Part shown: piece by piece, positions 18,940-26,456 of the stretch
Numbering within the stretch: the stretch's first letter is position 1
How the letters are laid out: the number at the start of each line of letters is the position of its first letter
From: a virus
Reading direction: 5' to 3' (one strand)
IMG/VR virus record: IMGVR_UViG_3300027714_000095
Location: 1 to 27,480 of that record
Length of the DNA stretch: 27,480 nucleotides
Position numbers and translations under genes: made by a program
Notes under the pieces: model-generated
Databases searched by the model: none
What the model was told of the DNA's origin: nothing
The model's input: only the letters and a program-made list of their open reading frames with translations

Positions 18940-20759
18940 TATAATGCTTTTCTATTTTTAGCTTGTATTTTAGAGAATATTGTGTTCGGTACTGCAGGTT
19001 CATCAAAGTAAATTGATAGTGCTGCCATTTCTCCCATCTTAGCATCATCTAAAACACTCACACTATCTCTATCTATCCAACCTCCTCTAAAAAGAGCAAC
19101 TTCTTCTTTTTCTAAAATAATATCTCCAAAAGAATCTAAGTTTATTACCTCTTCTGGTAATGCAGCATTAGGTTCAAAGTTGATTTTTTGTTTTGTAACT
19201 GTTCTTTTAAAGAAAACATATTTAGATTTACCATTTCCAATATCTTCTAATACTGGTGTTGATGGAGTAACCGTTACTTTTTCAAGAATGTAATATCCTA
19301 ATCTTCTAGCGTCTTCTTCTGTTTTAGAAGTAAATTTAACATTTACAGAATCTATACCCTCTACCGTTTCCAATAAGGCGATGATATCTGATTTTGGTAA
19401 ACGATCTCTTCTTGTTATATTAATTAAATAGTCTGAAATTTTTCCACGAATTTCAGAATACATAGTTGCTTTATTATATCCTTCAAAATATCTTACTTTA
19501 ACATCCATTCTAAAGTTTTGAATACTAGGCTCTACTATTTTAACTTCAGTCGTAACCATCTGTTGTCCACTGTTTTCTAATAATTCTAATAAACCATTCT
19601 TTTCATCACTAGAGAAAAAGAATTCATCTAACTCTAAATTAAAATAATCTTTATTCTTAGTTAATTTTCTAGCAGTGTCTGGTAGCATAAATAAATAGAT
19701 AACATTATCATCATCTAAATATCCATCGTCAGTTGTATTATATGCATCTAAATAAGAGAACATACCGTATCTAGATAAGAAGTGTTCATATGCATTTGGA
19801 TTTGCCAATACAAACGAATGTGATTGTAGAGGAGCAATAAGTTTAGTTAATTCAGTTGATTCTGGATCTGCTCCCATTTTAGGTGAAGCTGTAAATGAAG
19901 ATTCTAAAAGTTCGTTTAAATCATATGTTTCTCCAAGTGAATCGAAACCTTCAGAAATAAACTTAAACGTAAGATCCTTAGAACCTGTTAAGTTTCCTTT
20001 AGATCCGTCAGTCAATAAATACTCTATATTAATAGAAGCTCCCTCAGTTGGTATTTCACCAAATGAACCATTTCCAAAATAAATATCTAATCCACCTGAA
20101 ATACCAGTTTTAACTAAATATCCTTTAGTACCAACTTTCATATCATATAATGAATCATATTTAGTCCATAATTCACTATTAACACTTACTCGGGTAGAGT
20201 GATGATCTGTTAAACCTTTAACTATTACATTAAATGATTGTAATTTTTCACCGGTTCCGGTCACTGTTTGTGATTCTACAGTTCCTTGAACAACCGGGAC
20301 ATAGATATATTCTGAATTGCTTTTTTCAATTCTAAATTTATCGTTGTTTGTCTTTAAAATATATGTTAATCCGTTTTCAGTACATTTTATAGTTGAATTC
20401 TTTATAATATTAAGAGCATCGCCTGCTAAAGTTTCACTAGCTGATACATTTAAACGTAGTTTAATTTCACCATAAGCGCTAGCACCTCTAAAAGAATCAT
20501 GCCCCGCTAATCTAGCAAGTCCATAAATTGATTCAGGGTTTTGTGCAGTTAATATATTCTGCTCAACTGTTGAATCTTCAATATAGAAGAATATCAGTTT
20601 TGTTAGTTCAGTTAATACATCCAAGATTTGAGAAAACGGAGAAGCTGTTGTGAATAATTCACTAGTTCTTCCATATAAACGCGAAATGTATGTTCTCGTA
20701 TCTGAGATCATTTCATTTGCTTTAATTCTTGAAGTATTTAAAAATTTAAATTCAGCCAT
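18939..20759 (-). CDS. Baseplate wedge protein gp6 (baseplate J-like)
   Basis: 606 aa against 660 in T4 gp6, the dimeric wedge protein that forms the inner ring of the baseplate. The N-terminal helical part (LYGRTSELFTTASPFSQIL, then IFFYIEDSTVEQNIL, YGLARLAGHDSFRGASA at about 29-96) is the classic start of gp6/baseplate J proteins, followed by beta structure. The middle segment (IYFGNGSFGEIPTEGASINI, 226-245) is the baseplate J core. The C-terminus has FRGGWIDRD (557-565), which I recall as typical of gp6. Directly upstream is gp25, its partner in the wedge, 18 bp away; directly downstream the 90-aa gene overlaps by one base. The leader is A-rich with no Shine-Dalgarno. Confidence 0.9.
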   Translation of the reverse strand: MAEFKFLNTSRIKANEMISDTRTYISRLYGRTSELFTTASPFSQILDVLTELTKLIFFYIEDSTVEQNILTAQNPESIYGLARLAGHDSFRGASAYGEIKLRLNVSASETLAGDALNIIKNSTIKCTENGLTYILKTNNDKFRIEKSNSEYIYVPVVQGTVESQTVTGTGEKLQSFNVIVKGLTDHHSTRVSVNSELWTKYDSLYDMKVGTKGYLVKTGISGGLDIYFGNGSFGEIPTEGASINIEYLLTDGSKGNLTGSKDLTFKFISEGFDSLGETYDLNELLESSFTASPKMGADPESTELTKLIAPLQSHSFVLANPNAYEHFLSRYGMFSYLDAYNTTDDGYLDDDNVIYLFMLPDTARKLTKNKDYFNLELDEFFFSSDEKNGLLELLENSGQQMVTTEVKIVEPSIQNFRMDVKVRYFEGYNKATMYSEIRGKISDYLINITRRDRLPKSDIIALLETVEGIDSVNVKFTSKTEEDARRLGYYILEKVTVTPSTPVLEDIGNGKSKYVFFKRTVTKQKINFEPNAALPEEVINLDSFGDIILEKEEVALFRGGWIDRDSVSVLDDAKMGEMAALSIYFDEPAVPNTIFSKIQAKNRKAL

Positions 20760-20777
20760 TTTATTTTTTATTCTATT

Positions 20778-21131
20778 TTATACGTAAACACCCATTTGGA
20801 TTCTACCATCAATTATAATATCTAAAAAAACAGCATGTCTATCTGTTTCTTCTGCATAATCTATTTCTATATCAACACTATATTTACTAGATAATGGAAC
20901 GTATGCGATCAATTGATCTTGTATTGATTTTTTTAACATATAATCATTATATCTTAATTCATATACATAATCTTCTAAATTTGCTCCAAAATTAATATCA
21001 TTTAAAACCTCTCCCTTTCTAGTGAAAAGAACAGTTTCTATCTGAGTTAATAACATTGATATTTCAGCATCTTGCTGTATCTTATCAGGGCTAAAGTTAG
21101 GTTCTCCAACATTTTTTACGTAAAATTCCAT
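20778..21131 (-). CDS. Baseplate wedge protein gp25
   Basis: 117 aa, close to the 132 aa of T4 gp25, in the GPW/gp25 family. The protein joins the inner baseplate and primes sheath assembly together with gp6 and gp53. Diagnostic features are the helix followed by a turn and short strand (IETVLFTRKGEVLNDINFGA at about 32-51), the helical YVYELRYNDYMLKKSI and the paired C-terminal strands (YSVDIEIDYAEE, HAVFLDIIIDGRIQMGVYV). Synteny gp25-gp6 strengthens the call. The ATG at 21131 is 15 bp after the stop of the preceding gene; a palindromic TATATA sequence touches the start codon and no Shine-Dalgarno is present. Confidence 0.9.
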   Translation of the reverse strand: MEFYVKNVGEPNFSPDKIQQDAEISMLLTQIETVLFTRKGEVLNDINFGANLEDYVYELRYNDYMLKKSIQDQLIAYVPLSSKYSVDIEIDYAEETDRHAVFLDIIIDGRIQMGVYV

Positions 21132-21146
21132 ATAGTATATATACTT

Positions 21147-21977
21147 TTAAGAATGCATCATCCAATCAGTGCCTTCGTCTCCTTTTATTTCTTCAATTAC
21201 TGCTTCTAGTTCATTTTCACCAAGACCTTGTATTAAATCAGCATTTACTTGAATATTTCCAGGTAATGTGAATCCAAAGATTCCTAGTTTTTGACCTAAT
21301 GATACTTTAATTTTAGCAGCACAATATCTAAAGAACGATTCATCTCCAAATAATGCACATTCTGGAATAGTTTCATAAACTTCTAAAATAACATCTTTTT
21401 GAGGAGTACCTCCAGTAAATTTTAATTCATGTGTTAGTTGACTATAATTAAATGAGATAGGATTCTCAATAATCTGACGAGCTAGATCATAAAAACTTTC
21501 GTTAATTACAAACGATTGTAAGTTTTCAGCGCCAGCTGCAGTACTTGCTCCACCATACATTCCTTGCATCATCATTCTTTCAGTTGAGAAATCTCCTTGT
21601 GAGAAATTAATATCTGAAGAACCTCCCCATCTTGATCCGGTTTCAAATACTCCATATACTGAGTATATTTCGTTTCCACCTGTCGTTGTATCAGGGCCTG
21701 GTAATGTGATGCTTCTATTTGCTTTAAAGTGATCACTATCAAATAAAGATACCGGTAGCACTACAAAACTTTCCTTAACTGAATATTCGTAGTTTTTATA
21801 GAACCATTTCTTTGCTCTTTTAACTATATTTTGAACTTCTTTTTTTGGTAAATTCATCGGAATCATACAAGATCCTGTAACTTCCTCTGCTAATTCAGTT
21901 ACGAATTCATTAAAGCATTGACTACCAAACTGTGGATTTTCTAACCAAGTTTCATCTCCTAAAAATATATTACTCAT
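21147..21977 (-). CDS. Virion structural protein of unknown role, upstream of gp25 (276 aa)
   Basis: Not confidently recognised. The N-terminal half is helical and charged (KEVQNIVKRAKKWFYKNYEY). The middle is low-complexity Gly/Met/Ser-rich (about 115-150, including ERMMMQGMYGGAS). The C-terminus has CAAKIKVSLGQKLGIFGFTL and then helices. A 'long helix plus PG-loop plus acidic helix' ending occurs in phage connector-type proteins, so a neck, tail-completion or wedge-associated role is possible; this is inference. It is 17 bp from the amidoligase and 15 bp from gp25, in the same probable transcript. The leader AAATAAATAAGGAAAATG contains AAGGA, but only four nucleotides before the ATG. Confidence 0.7.
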   Translation of the reverse strand: MSNIFLGDETWLENPQFGSQCFNEFVTELAEEVTGSCMIPMNLPKKEVQNIVKRAKKWFYKNYEYSVKESFVVLPVSLFDSDHFKANRSITLPGPDTTTGGNEIYSVYGVFETGSRWGGSSDINFSQGDFSTERMMMQGMYGGASTAAGAENLQSFVINESFYDLARQIIENPISFNYSQLTHELKFTGGTPQKDVILEVYETIPECALFGDESFFRYCAAKIKVSLGQKLGIFGFTLPGNIQVNADLIQGLGENELEAVIEEIKGDEGTDWMMHS

Positions 21978-21993
21978 TTTCCTTATTTATTTT

Positions 21994-23289
21994 TTATACT
22001 TCTGTATAAAGTATTTTTTCAGTGCCATTAAATTTGGCTGTTTTCTTATCGTATTTTCCCTCTCTAAATATACCACCAGTCATCTTACCTTTCATAATAC
22101 CGGTAGTTCCATAAATATATGCATCTTCTAATTCACACGACTGATGTACGTATGAATTCTTTATTTTAGAACTAATTATTTTACAATTATCATAAAAGTT
22201 ACATTCAGTTATATCAGACCCGTCTAATTCACATTTAAATAAATCACAATGTATTAATTCTCCTTTTATTTTACTATCTACAAAATCGTAACCTTCAAGA
22301 GCAACGCAATACGATAATTCACCACCGTTGATCTGCACCTTACTAGTATCAGTGTCATAATTAATATGACCTTTAGTTATAGAACCATGTGTAAATAACC
22401 TCATGACTTGTTCTTTTATATTTGACCAATGTAGATCTAATATTTGAGGATGTTTTTGTAAATCAACAGTGAATTGAATATTCTTCCAGTTCTTTTCAAT
22501 TGATCTCCAATCTTTTCTAGAACTTATAATTCTTTGATTCTCTGCGAGGATTCTCTTTAGTTCTAGTGCATTAAGACTGTTAAATTGAATAGATTCAGTC
22601 GAATTCCAAAGTTGTACTAGAAATTGATCTAGCATGTGAAGCACGGTTGAAGTTTTCTTTTCCCAATCTTTTCCTCCTATATATCTAAACTCTAAATAAT
22701 TCTTATGTCTTTTGTCGAAGTTAATTCCATAATATTTAGAATCAGGATATGTGAAGTTCTGTTTATTAATAGTTTTACCATCAAAGAAATATGTATCTTT
22801 ATTTGGTAATATAAATTTAATAGATTTAGCGTAAGCAGATCCTTTTCTTTCTGGAAAGAATTTAAATACCTGATCTTCCTTAAAGTCTAAAATAAACTTA
22901 AGAACATTCATTTTAGATATTCTATTCTTATTTTCTATTTTATTTTTATCGAAAGATAGGTTTAAGTGAATTGATGAACGATCTGTAGTATATCCGTTTT
23001 CCTCTATCCATTTACAAACGTTTATAATCATTAAACGTGCATTGTAATACGGAGTAGGCCCTGTTACCAATTCCATTAGTTTAACACCACCACTCATATC
23101 TGGTTCGAGCTTAAAATGGTCAGCGGTTGGTTCAAAGTCACTATGTGCTTTGTCCTCTACTTGAATCTTTTTATCTAAAAGACTTCCAAGTTTTTTGGCA
23201 GTTTCTTCAATAGGAAGATTTGAATAAAATTCGAATTCAACACCAACTAAGGCATTCTTTAATATATTTGAATCGTTAAATGTGTTCAT
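21994..23289 (-). CDS. Amidoligase-like enzyme with C-terminal pentapeptide/beta-helix repeats (431 aa)
   Basis: The N-terminal ~300 residues fit the glutamine-synthetase-like COOH-NH2 ligase fold (Amidoligase_2 type): GVEFEF at 16-21, KLEPDMSGG with MELVTGP at 60-78, HLNLSF at 108-113, and KNYLEFRYIGG at 196-206. These correspond to the family's ExE, D-G-S...E, H.N and ExR positions. Members are thought to use ATP to form amide bonds; the substrate here is unknown. Residues about 330-410 are short repeats (YDFVDSKIKGELIHCDLFKC, then LDGSDITECNFYDNCKI) of right-handed beta-helix character. The gene starts a transcript: the S1 terminator and a late-type promoter motif precede it. It may modify a virion protein or a cell-wall peptide; both are inference. 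Confidence 0.72.
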   Translation of the reverse strand: MNTFNDSNILKNALVGVEFEFYSNLPIEETAKKLGSLLDKKIQVEDKAHSDFEPTADHFKLEPDMSGGVKLMELVTGPTPYYNARLMIINVCKWIEENGYTTDRSSIHLNLSFDKNKIENKNRISKMNVLKFILDFKEDQVFKFFPERKGSAYAKSIKFILPNKDTYFFDGKTINKQNFTYPDSKYYGINFDKRHKNYLEFRYIGGKDWEKKTSTVLHMLDQFLVQLWNSTESIQFNSLNALELKRILAENQRIISSRKDWRSIEKNWKNIQFTVDLQKHPQILDLHWSNIKEQVMRLFTHGSITKGHINYDTDTSKVQINGGELSYCVALEGYDFVDSKIKGELIHCDLFKCELDGSDITECNFYDNCKIISSKIKNSYVHQSCELEDAYIYGTTGIMKGKMTGGIFREGKYDKKTAKFNGTEKILYTEV

Positions 23290-23312
23290 ATTAGATTATC
23301 TATTAAACTTAA

Positions 23313-23325
23313 GTTAGTTTATATA
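23313..23325 (-). promoter_or_regulatory. Candidate late promoter TATATAAACTAAC before the amidoligase gene
   Basis: The minus strand reads TATATAAACTAAC, 23 nt before the ATG and just after the S1 terminator, where a new promoter would be needed. Twelve of 13 bases match the site before the partial fibre. A 10-bp palindrome AACTTAAGTT (23306-23315) overlaps its downstream edge. Confidence 0.5.
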
Positions 23326-23352
23326 TTCTAATTATATTAAGATAATCTCAAT

Positions 23353-23380
23353 AAAAAACCCGAGACTATTAAATCTCGGG
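23353..23380 (-). terminator. Intrinsic terminator after the S1 homologue
   Basis: On the minus strand a perfect 7-bp stem CCCGAGA / TCTCGGG with an 8-nt loop is followed at once by six T residues. It lies 24 bp past the stop of the S1 gene. It is the only clear rho-independent terminator seen in the window. Read on the plus strand, no T run follows the stem. Confidence 0.88.
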
Positions 23381-23404
23381 CTGTTTACTTAAAAAATATA
23401 CTTA

Positions 23405-24670
23405 TTAAATCTTTAAAAAGATCTTACGAGTAGCTGCATCAATTCTTGTAACTTGAACTGTTATACTATCTCCTGGTTTAATATCAGTTGTTTCTAAAAC
23501 ATCTTCAATTTCTGAGATATGCAATAATCCTGCAACTCCTTTTTCAACATCTATAAAGATTCCATAATCTTTAACTGCTCTAACTGTTCCTACAACCTCA
23601 CTTGGTGTCTTAATACGGTCTTCAATACCGTCCCATAAGTCAACTGAAGGTGCTTGATCCAATTGAGTTAATATAATCTTAGTGTCGCTAACAACTTCTT
23701 TAATTTTGAAAGTTATTTCAACGCCTGGATTAATCTCTCTAGCTTTATGAGCCTTTAACATTTCAGGGGTTAGGTCGTTAACGTGAATCATTCCAGTTAA
23801 ACATTCTTTGAATTCAACAAATACTCCGTATTTTGCAGATCCTGTAACGTTCCCTGTAATTTCTTCTCCAATGTTTTCTTTTAATTCTTCGATTCTAGAA
23901 GGAATCATGGCTTTAAGATATTCTCTATGTGATACTACAATAGTTCCTCTCTTTTCTGAGAAGCTTACTGGAACAACGTACATGTCTGTTCCGATAATAG
24001 ATTCAAAATCTACTAACTTGTTAATACCAGCTAATGAACCTGGCATGAAACAGTCAATTCCTTGAATACGAACGATGTAACCACCACCCGGAATCATTTC
24101 AGTAACAGTACCCATATATCCAGTTGATCCGCCCTCGATAGATGCCATAATTTCAGCAACAACCGCAGTCTTAACTCCAGCTGAGATAGAACCTAATACG
24201 TATCCTTTAGATCCACCATATTCTAGAACTTGAATTTTAACTTCATTTCCTACTTTAAATTGATCTCTAATACTCGCTTCTTCTTTAACAACAGAAACAT
24301 AAACAGATTCACGATATCCAATATCAACTGATACCCATGTTTCGTTAACCGTCTCAATAACTCCATCGTAAATTCCACCATTTTCAATTTTTAATTGTTG
24401 AATGCTTTCCACTGATTCTTCATGACCTGTTAATAGGTTTAAGAAATCTTGTGCGTATGGTGCTGTTGAATATACAGTCCATCCGTTAGGTGCCTTTATC
24501 TTAGTATTATGTACTCTTCCTTGGCTAGGACAATCTGCTTGATGTGCATCCCAATCAAATTCATTGATAGGAACATTTGCATATTCAGTAAAGTCAATCT
24601 CTACTCTTTTTTTAGTCTCAACTTCTGGGTTTGTTACCGGAAGTCTTTTTCTCTTAACGTCTTTTGACAT
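23405..24670 (-). CDS. Phage-encoded ribosomal protein S1 homologue, four S1 domains (421 aa)
   Basis: Four S1 (OB-fold, RNA-binding) domains are visible: about 98-163, 181-248 (GGYIVRIQGIDCFMPGS), 269-337 (YGVFVEFKECLTGMIHVNDL) and 357-421 (YGIFIDVEKGVAGLLHISEI). Order and spacing match domains 1-4 of bacterial S1, which normally has six in this host group, so the last two are missing. The basic N-terminal tail (KDVKRKRL) leads to NEFDWD at 36-41, which resembles the FDWD segment I recall at the start of Bacteroidota S1 proteins. In E. coli S1, domains 1-2 contact the ribosome and 3-6 bind mRNA. A role in favouring phage mRNAs, or as an RNA-process cofactor, is inferred. It has its own candidate promoter and terminator inside a baseplate cluster. 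The leader AAATTAAAAAAAGATG has no Shine-Dalgarno. Confidence 0.9.
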   Translation of the reverse strand: MSKDVKRKRLPVTNPEVETKKRVEIDFTEYANVPINEFDWDAHQADCPSQGRVHNTKIKAPNGWTVYSTAPYAQDFLNLLTGHEESVESIQQLKIENGGIYDGVIETVNETWVSVDIGYRESVYVSVVKEEASIRDQFKVGNEVKIQVLEYGGSKGYVLGSISAGVKTAVVAEIMASIEGGSTGYMGTVTEMIPGGGYIVRIQGIDCFMPGSLAGINKLVDFESIIGTDMYVVPVSFSEKRGTIVVSHREYLKAMIPSRIEELKENIGEEITGNVTGSAKYGVFVEFKECLTGMIHVNDLTPEMLKAHKAREINPGVEITFKIKEVVSDTKIILTQLDQAPSVDLWDGIEDRIKTPSEVVGTVRAVKDYGIFIDVEKGVAGLLHISEIEDVLETTDIKPGDSITVQVTRIDAATRKIFLKI

Positions 24671-24713
24671 CTTTTTTTAATTTAAATTGTTAGTAATTGT
24701 GTGTAAATAATTA

Positions 24714-24726
24714 TAATGTATATATA
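24714..24726 (-). promoter_or_regulatory. Candidate late promoter TATATATACATTA before the S1 homologue
   Basis: The minus strand reads TATATATACATTA, ending 43 nt before the S1 ATG and within the 60-bp gap after the 565-aa gene. It resembles T4 late TATAAATACTATT and the other sites here, though CATTA replaces CTA. It contains the palindrome GTATATATAC. Function inferred. Confidence 0.38.
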
Positions 24727-24730
24727 CGTT

Positions 24731-26428
24731 TTAAAATGCAACAGGTATAAATCCAATCATAGGCACTGGGCCTACTGGTGTTGTAATACCTCCTAGATAT
24801 AAAAACTTTAATAATGCTAAATGCTTAGCAAATGATACTGCTACTGCAGTTGCAACTAATTTTGATGCTATTGGATTTGCCGGCTGGACTTCAAAAATCT
24901 TACCAGTATTCCATGCTCTTCTTAAATCGTTTGCTAACATTGATTTACTTCCATAATATATTGGTGCATAAATTCCACCCAATGGCAGTATTGTATTACA
25001 AGGTGGGACTGGTGGCAATGATGTAAATGGCTGAGCTGCCGCAGATTGCCAATATTTTATAACAGCTGATGCCATCATTTCATACGGATCTGTACCATCT
25101 TCTTCCTGATCTTGTTTAAGCTCTTCTTCTTTAGATCTTGCCCATTTTATTTGAGTTTCCCTCCATCTTTTCTTTTCTTTCTTATAAAGTTCTATCTTTC
25201 TACCATGGGATCTAGCCCTAGATCCTGAATCACTGGGCTTATCATAGCTTTTTACATATATAAATTTACATATAAAATTATCTGTAAGGTCGTCGGGTAT
25301 TGATTCAACTCGATCTATGTGCTCTTCTTGAAAAACATATTGATTTATAGTATCTTCAACCTCAATAGGCGGTATAGCCTCTAATGTGAATCGGGTTTGA
25401 CCAGGTGTTAATCCTTTTTTCTCTTCTGCTCGCCACGTAGCTTCTAATTTTTTAATGGCGTTCTCGACCTTTAATCCGAGAGCGTTAAAAAGACCATAAT
25501 TCCCTAAACGATAAACCCATGTTTTAAAGTATTTAGTTCCGTCGTTTTGTGCAAGAACTCTCATTGCTAACGCATTTATCTGTTCAGTATCCGTCATTGT
25601 TGGTATTGGATTCCTAGGTTCTTTTTCAATAACCTCAGGATATTCTGAAACGTCACCCTGTAGAACTTCATCAATATCACTTAGTTTCTCAAGAACACCA
25701 CCATCACCTATAGTTATAGATTTTGATTTATTAACAGTTCTAATAAGATCATCACCCGTGTTGTTTAATATTTCAATAAAATTATAGGTATATTTACCAG
25801 GAACCTGTGGTATGTTAAGGGTTGTGAATCCTGTATTGCCAATTGATATAGGTTCCTGCTCAATGTTATTTAATGAATATCTTACATTGTATGATTGTTT
25901 ATCATCGTATTTTGATAATGTGAATTTAACTATATAGTTATGCGAGGCTTCATTAATATCGGAAGAAGCTTTTGTTACCACATTAAAATCTACAGAATCT
26001 CCTTGCTCTGTATCTTCTATTGGATACGGAACAGGGCATGTTGAATTATATAGAGGATAAAATCTAAATTTGTTAAGAGTATCTGTATTTTCTAGTGCCC
26101 ATTTTTCAATTTCACAGCTTGCATCAAAACTAAGATCCGCACCTGGTATGACTTCCATCATATCTCTATACTTCTCGATTGTTTTCCTATCCTCTAAGGA
26201 AGTATCATAATCTTCATATAGTTTTTTGAAAGCTTTTTTAAAACCTGCATCGAGTATTGGCCTTTGACCGGCATTATTATGTGTATTACCAAATGGGGTT
26301 TGAGCAGATGCTACGGCACTAGCATATTCATTCGCTAAAAACTCTCCAAATTTTGGAATGCTTTCAATACTCCTACTATCTAATCTAGTGGAAACGTTAT
26401 TTATAAATATAGGCCATTTTGCCGGCAT
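24731..26428 (-). CDS. Virion protein of unknown function with an Ig-like insert (565 aa)
   Basis: Not recognised by name. The N-terminal 125 residues are helical and look conserved (KFGEFLANEYASAVASAQTP, then GFKKAFKKLYEDYDTSLED). Residues about 143-241 alternate like an Ig fold (NYIVKFTLSK, YNVRYSL, GKYTYNFIEILN). A helical, highly charged stretch follows (about 400-445: KKEKKRWRETQIKWARSKEE). The C-terminal 100 residues are Pro/Ala-rich with a hydrophobic helix (ASKLVATAVAVSFAKHLALL) and end GPVPMIGFIPVAF. It lies 28 bp after the gp5-like hub gene, with a late-promoter-like motif between them, and before the S1 gene. A role in the tail hub or tail tip is likely from position alone. Confidence 0.7.
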   Translation of the reverse strand: MPAKWPIFINNVSTRLDSRSIESIPKFGEFLANEYASAVASAQTPFGNTHNNAGQRPILDAGFKKAFKKLYEDYDTSLEDRKTIEKYRDMMEVIPGADLSFDASCEIEKWALENTDTLNKFRFYPLYNSTCPVPYPIEDTEQGDSVDFNVVTKASSDINEASHNYIVKFTLSKYDDKQSYNVRYSLNNIEQEPISIGNTGFTTLNIPQVPGKYTYNFIEILNNTGDDLIRTVNKSKSITIGDGGVLEKLSDIDEVLQGDVSEYPEVIEKEPRNPIPTMTDTEQINALAMRVLAQNDGTKYFKTWVYRLGNYGLFNALGLKVENAIKKLEATWRAEEKKGLTPGQTRFTLEAIPPIEVEDTINQYVFQEEHIDRVESIPDDLTDNFICKFIYVKSYDKPSDSGSRARSHGRKIELYKKEKKRWRETQIKWARSKEEELKQDQEEDGTDPYEMMASAVIKYWQSAAAQPFTSLPPVPPCNTILPLGGIYAPIYYGSKSMLANDLRRAWNTGKIFEVQPANPIASKLVATAVAVSFAKHLALLKFLYLGGITTPVGPVPMIGFIPVAF

Positions 26429-26441
26429 TTTGAGATTGTTT

Positions 26442-26454
26442 TATAGACTATATA
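26442..26454 (-). promoter_or_regulatory. Candidate late promoter TATATAGTCTATA before the 565-aa gene
   Basis: The minus strand reads TATATAGTCTATA, ending 13 nt before the ATG and directly after the hub gene's stop codon. It shares the TATATAnnCTA pattern of the other sites. Function inferred. Confidence 0.4.
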
Positions 26455-26456
26455 TC

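Noticed and set aside
21131-21143. Promoter-like TATATATACTATA at the gp25 start
   Set aside because: The motif resembles T4 late promoters but touches the ATG, so transcription would begin at or inside the start codon. It may simply be an AT palindrome (AGTATATATACT, 21134-21145) in the leader.
23290-23404. Small RNA or riboswitch in the largest gap (115 bp)
   Set aside because: The only structure is the terminator hairpin of the S1 gene; the rest is explained by a promoter motif and an AT-rich leader.
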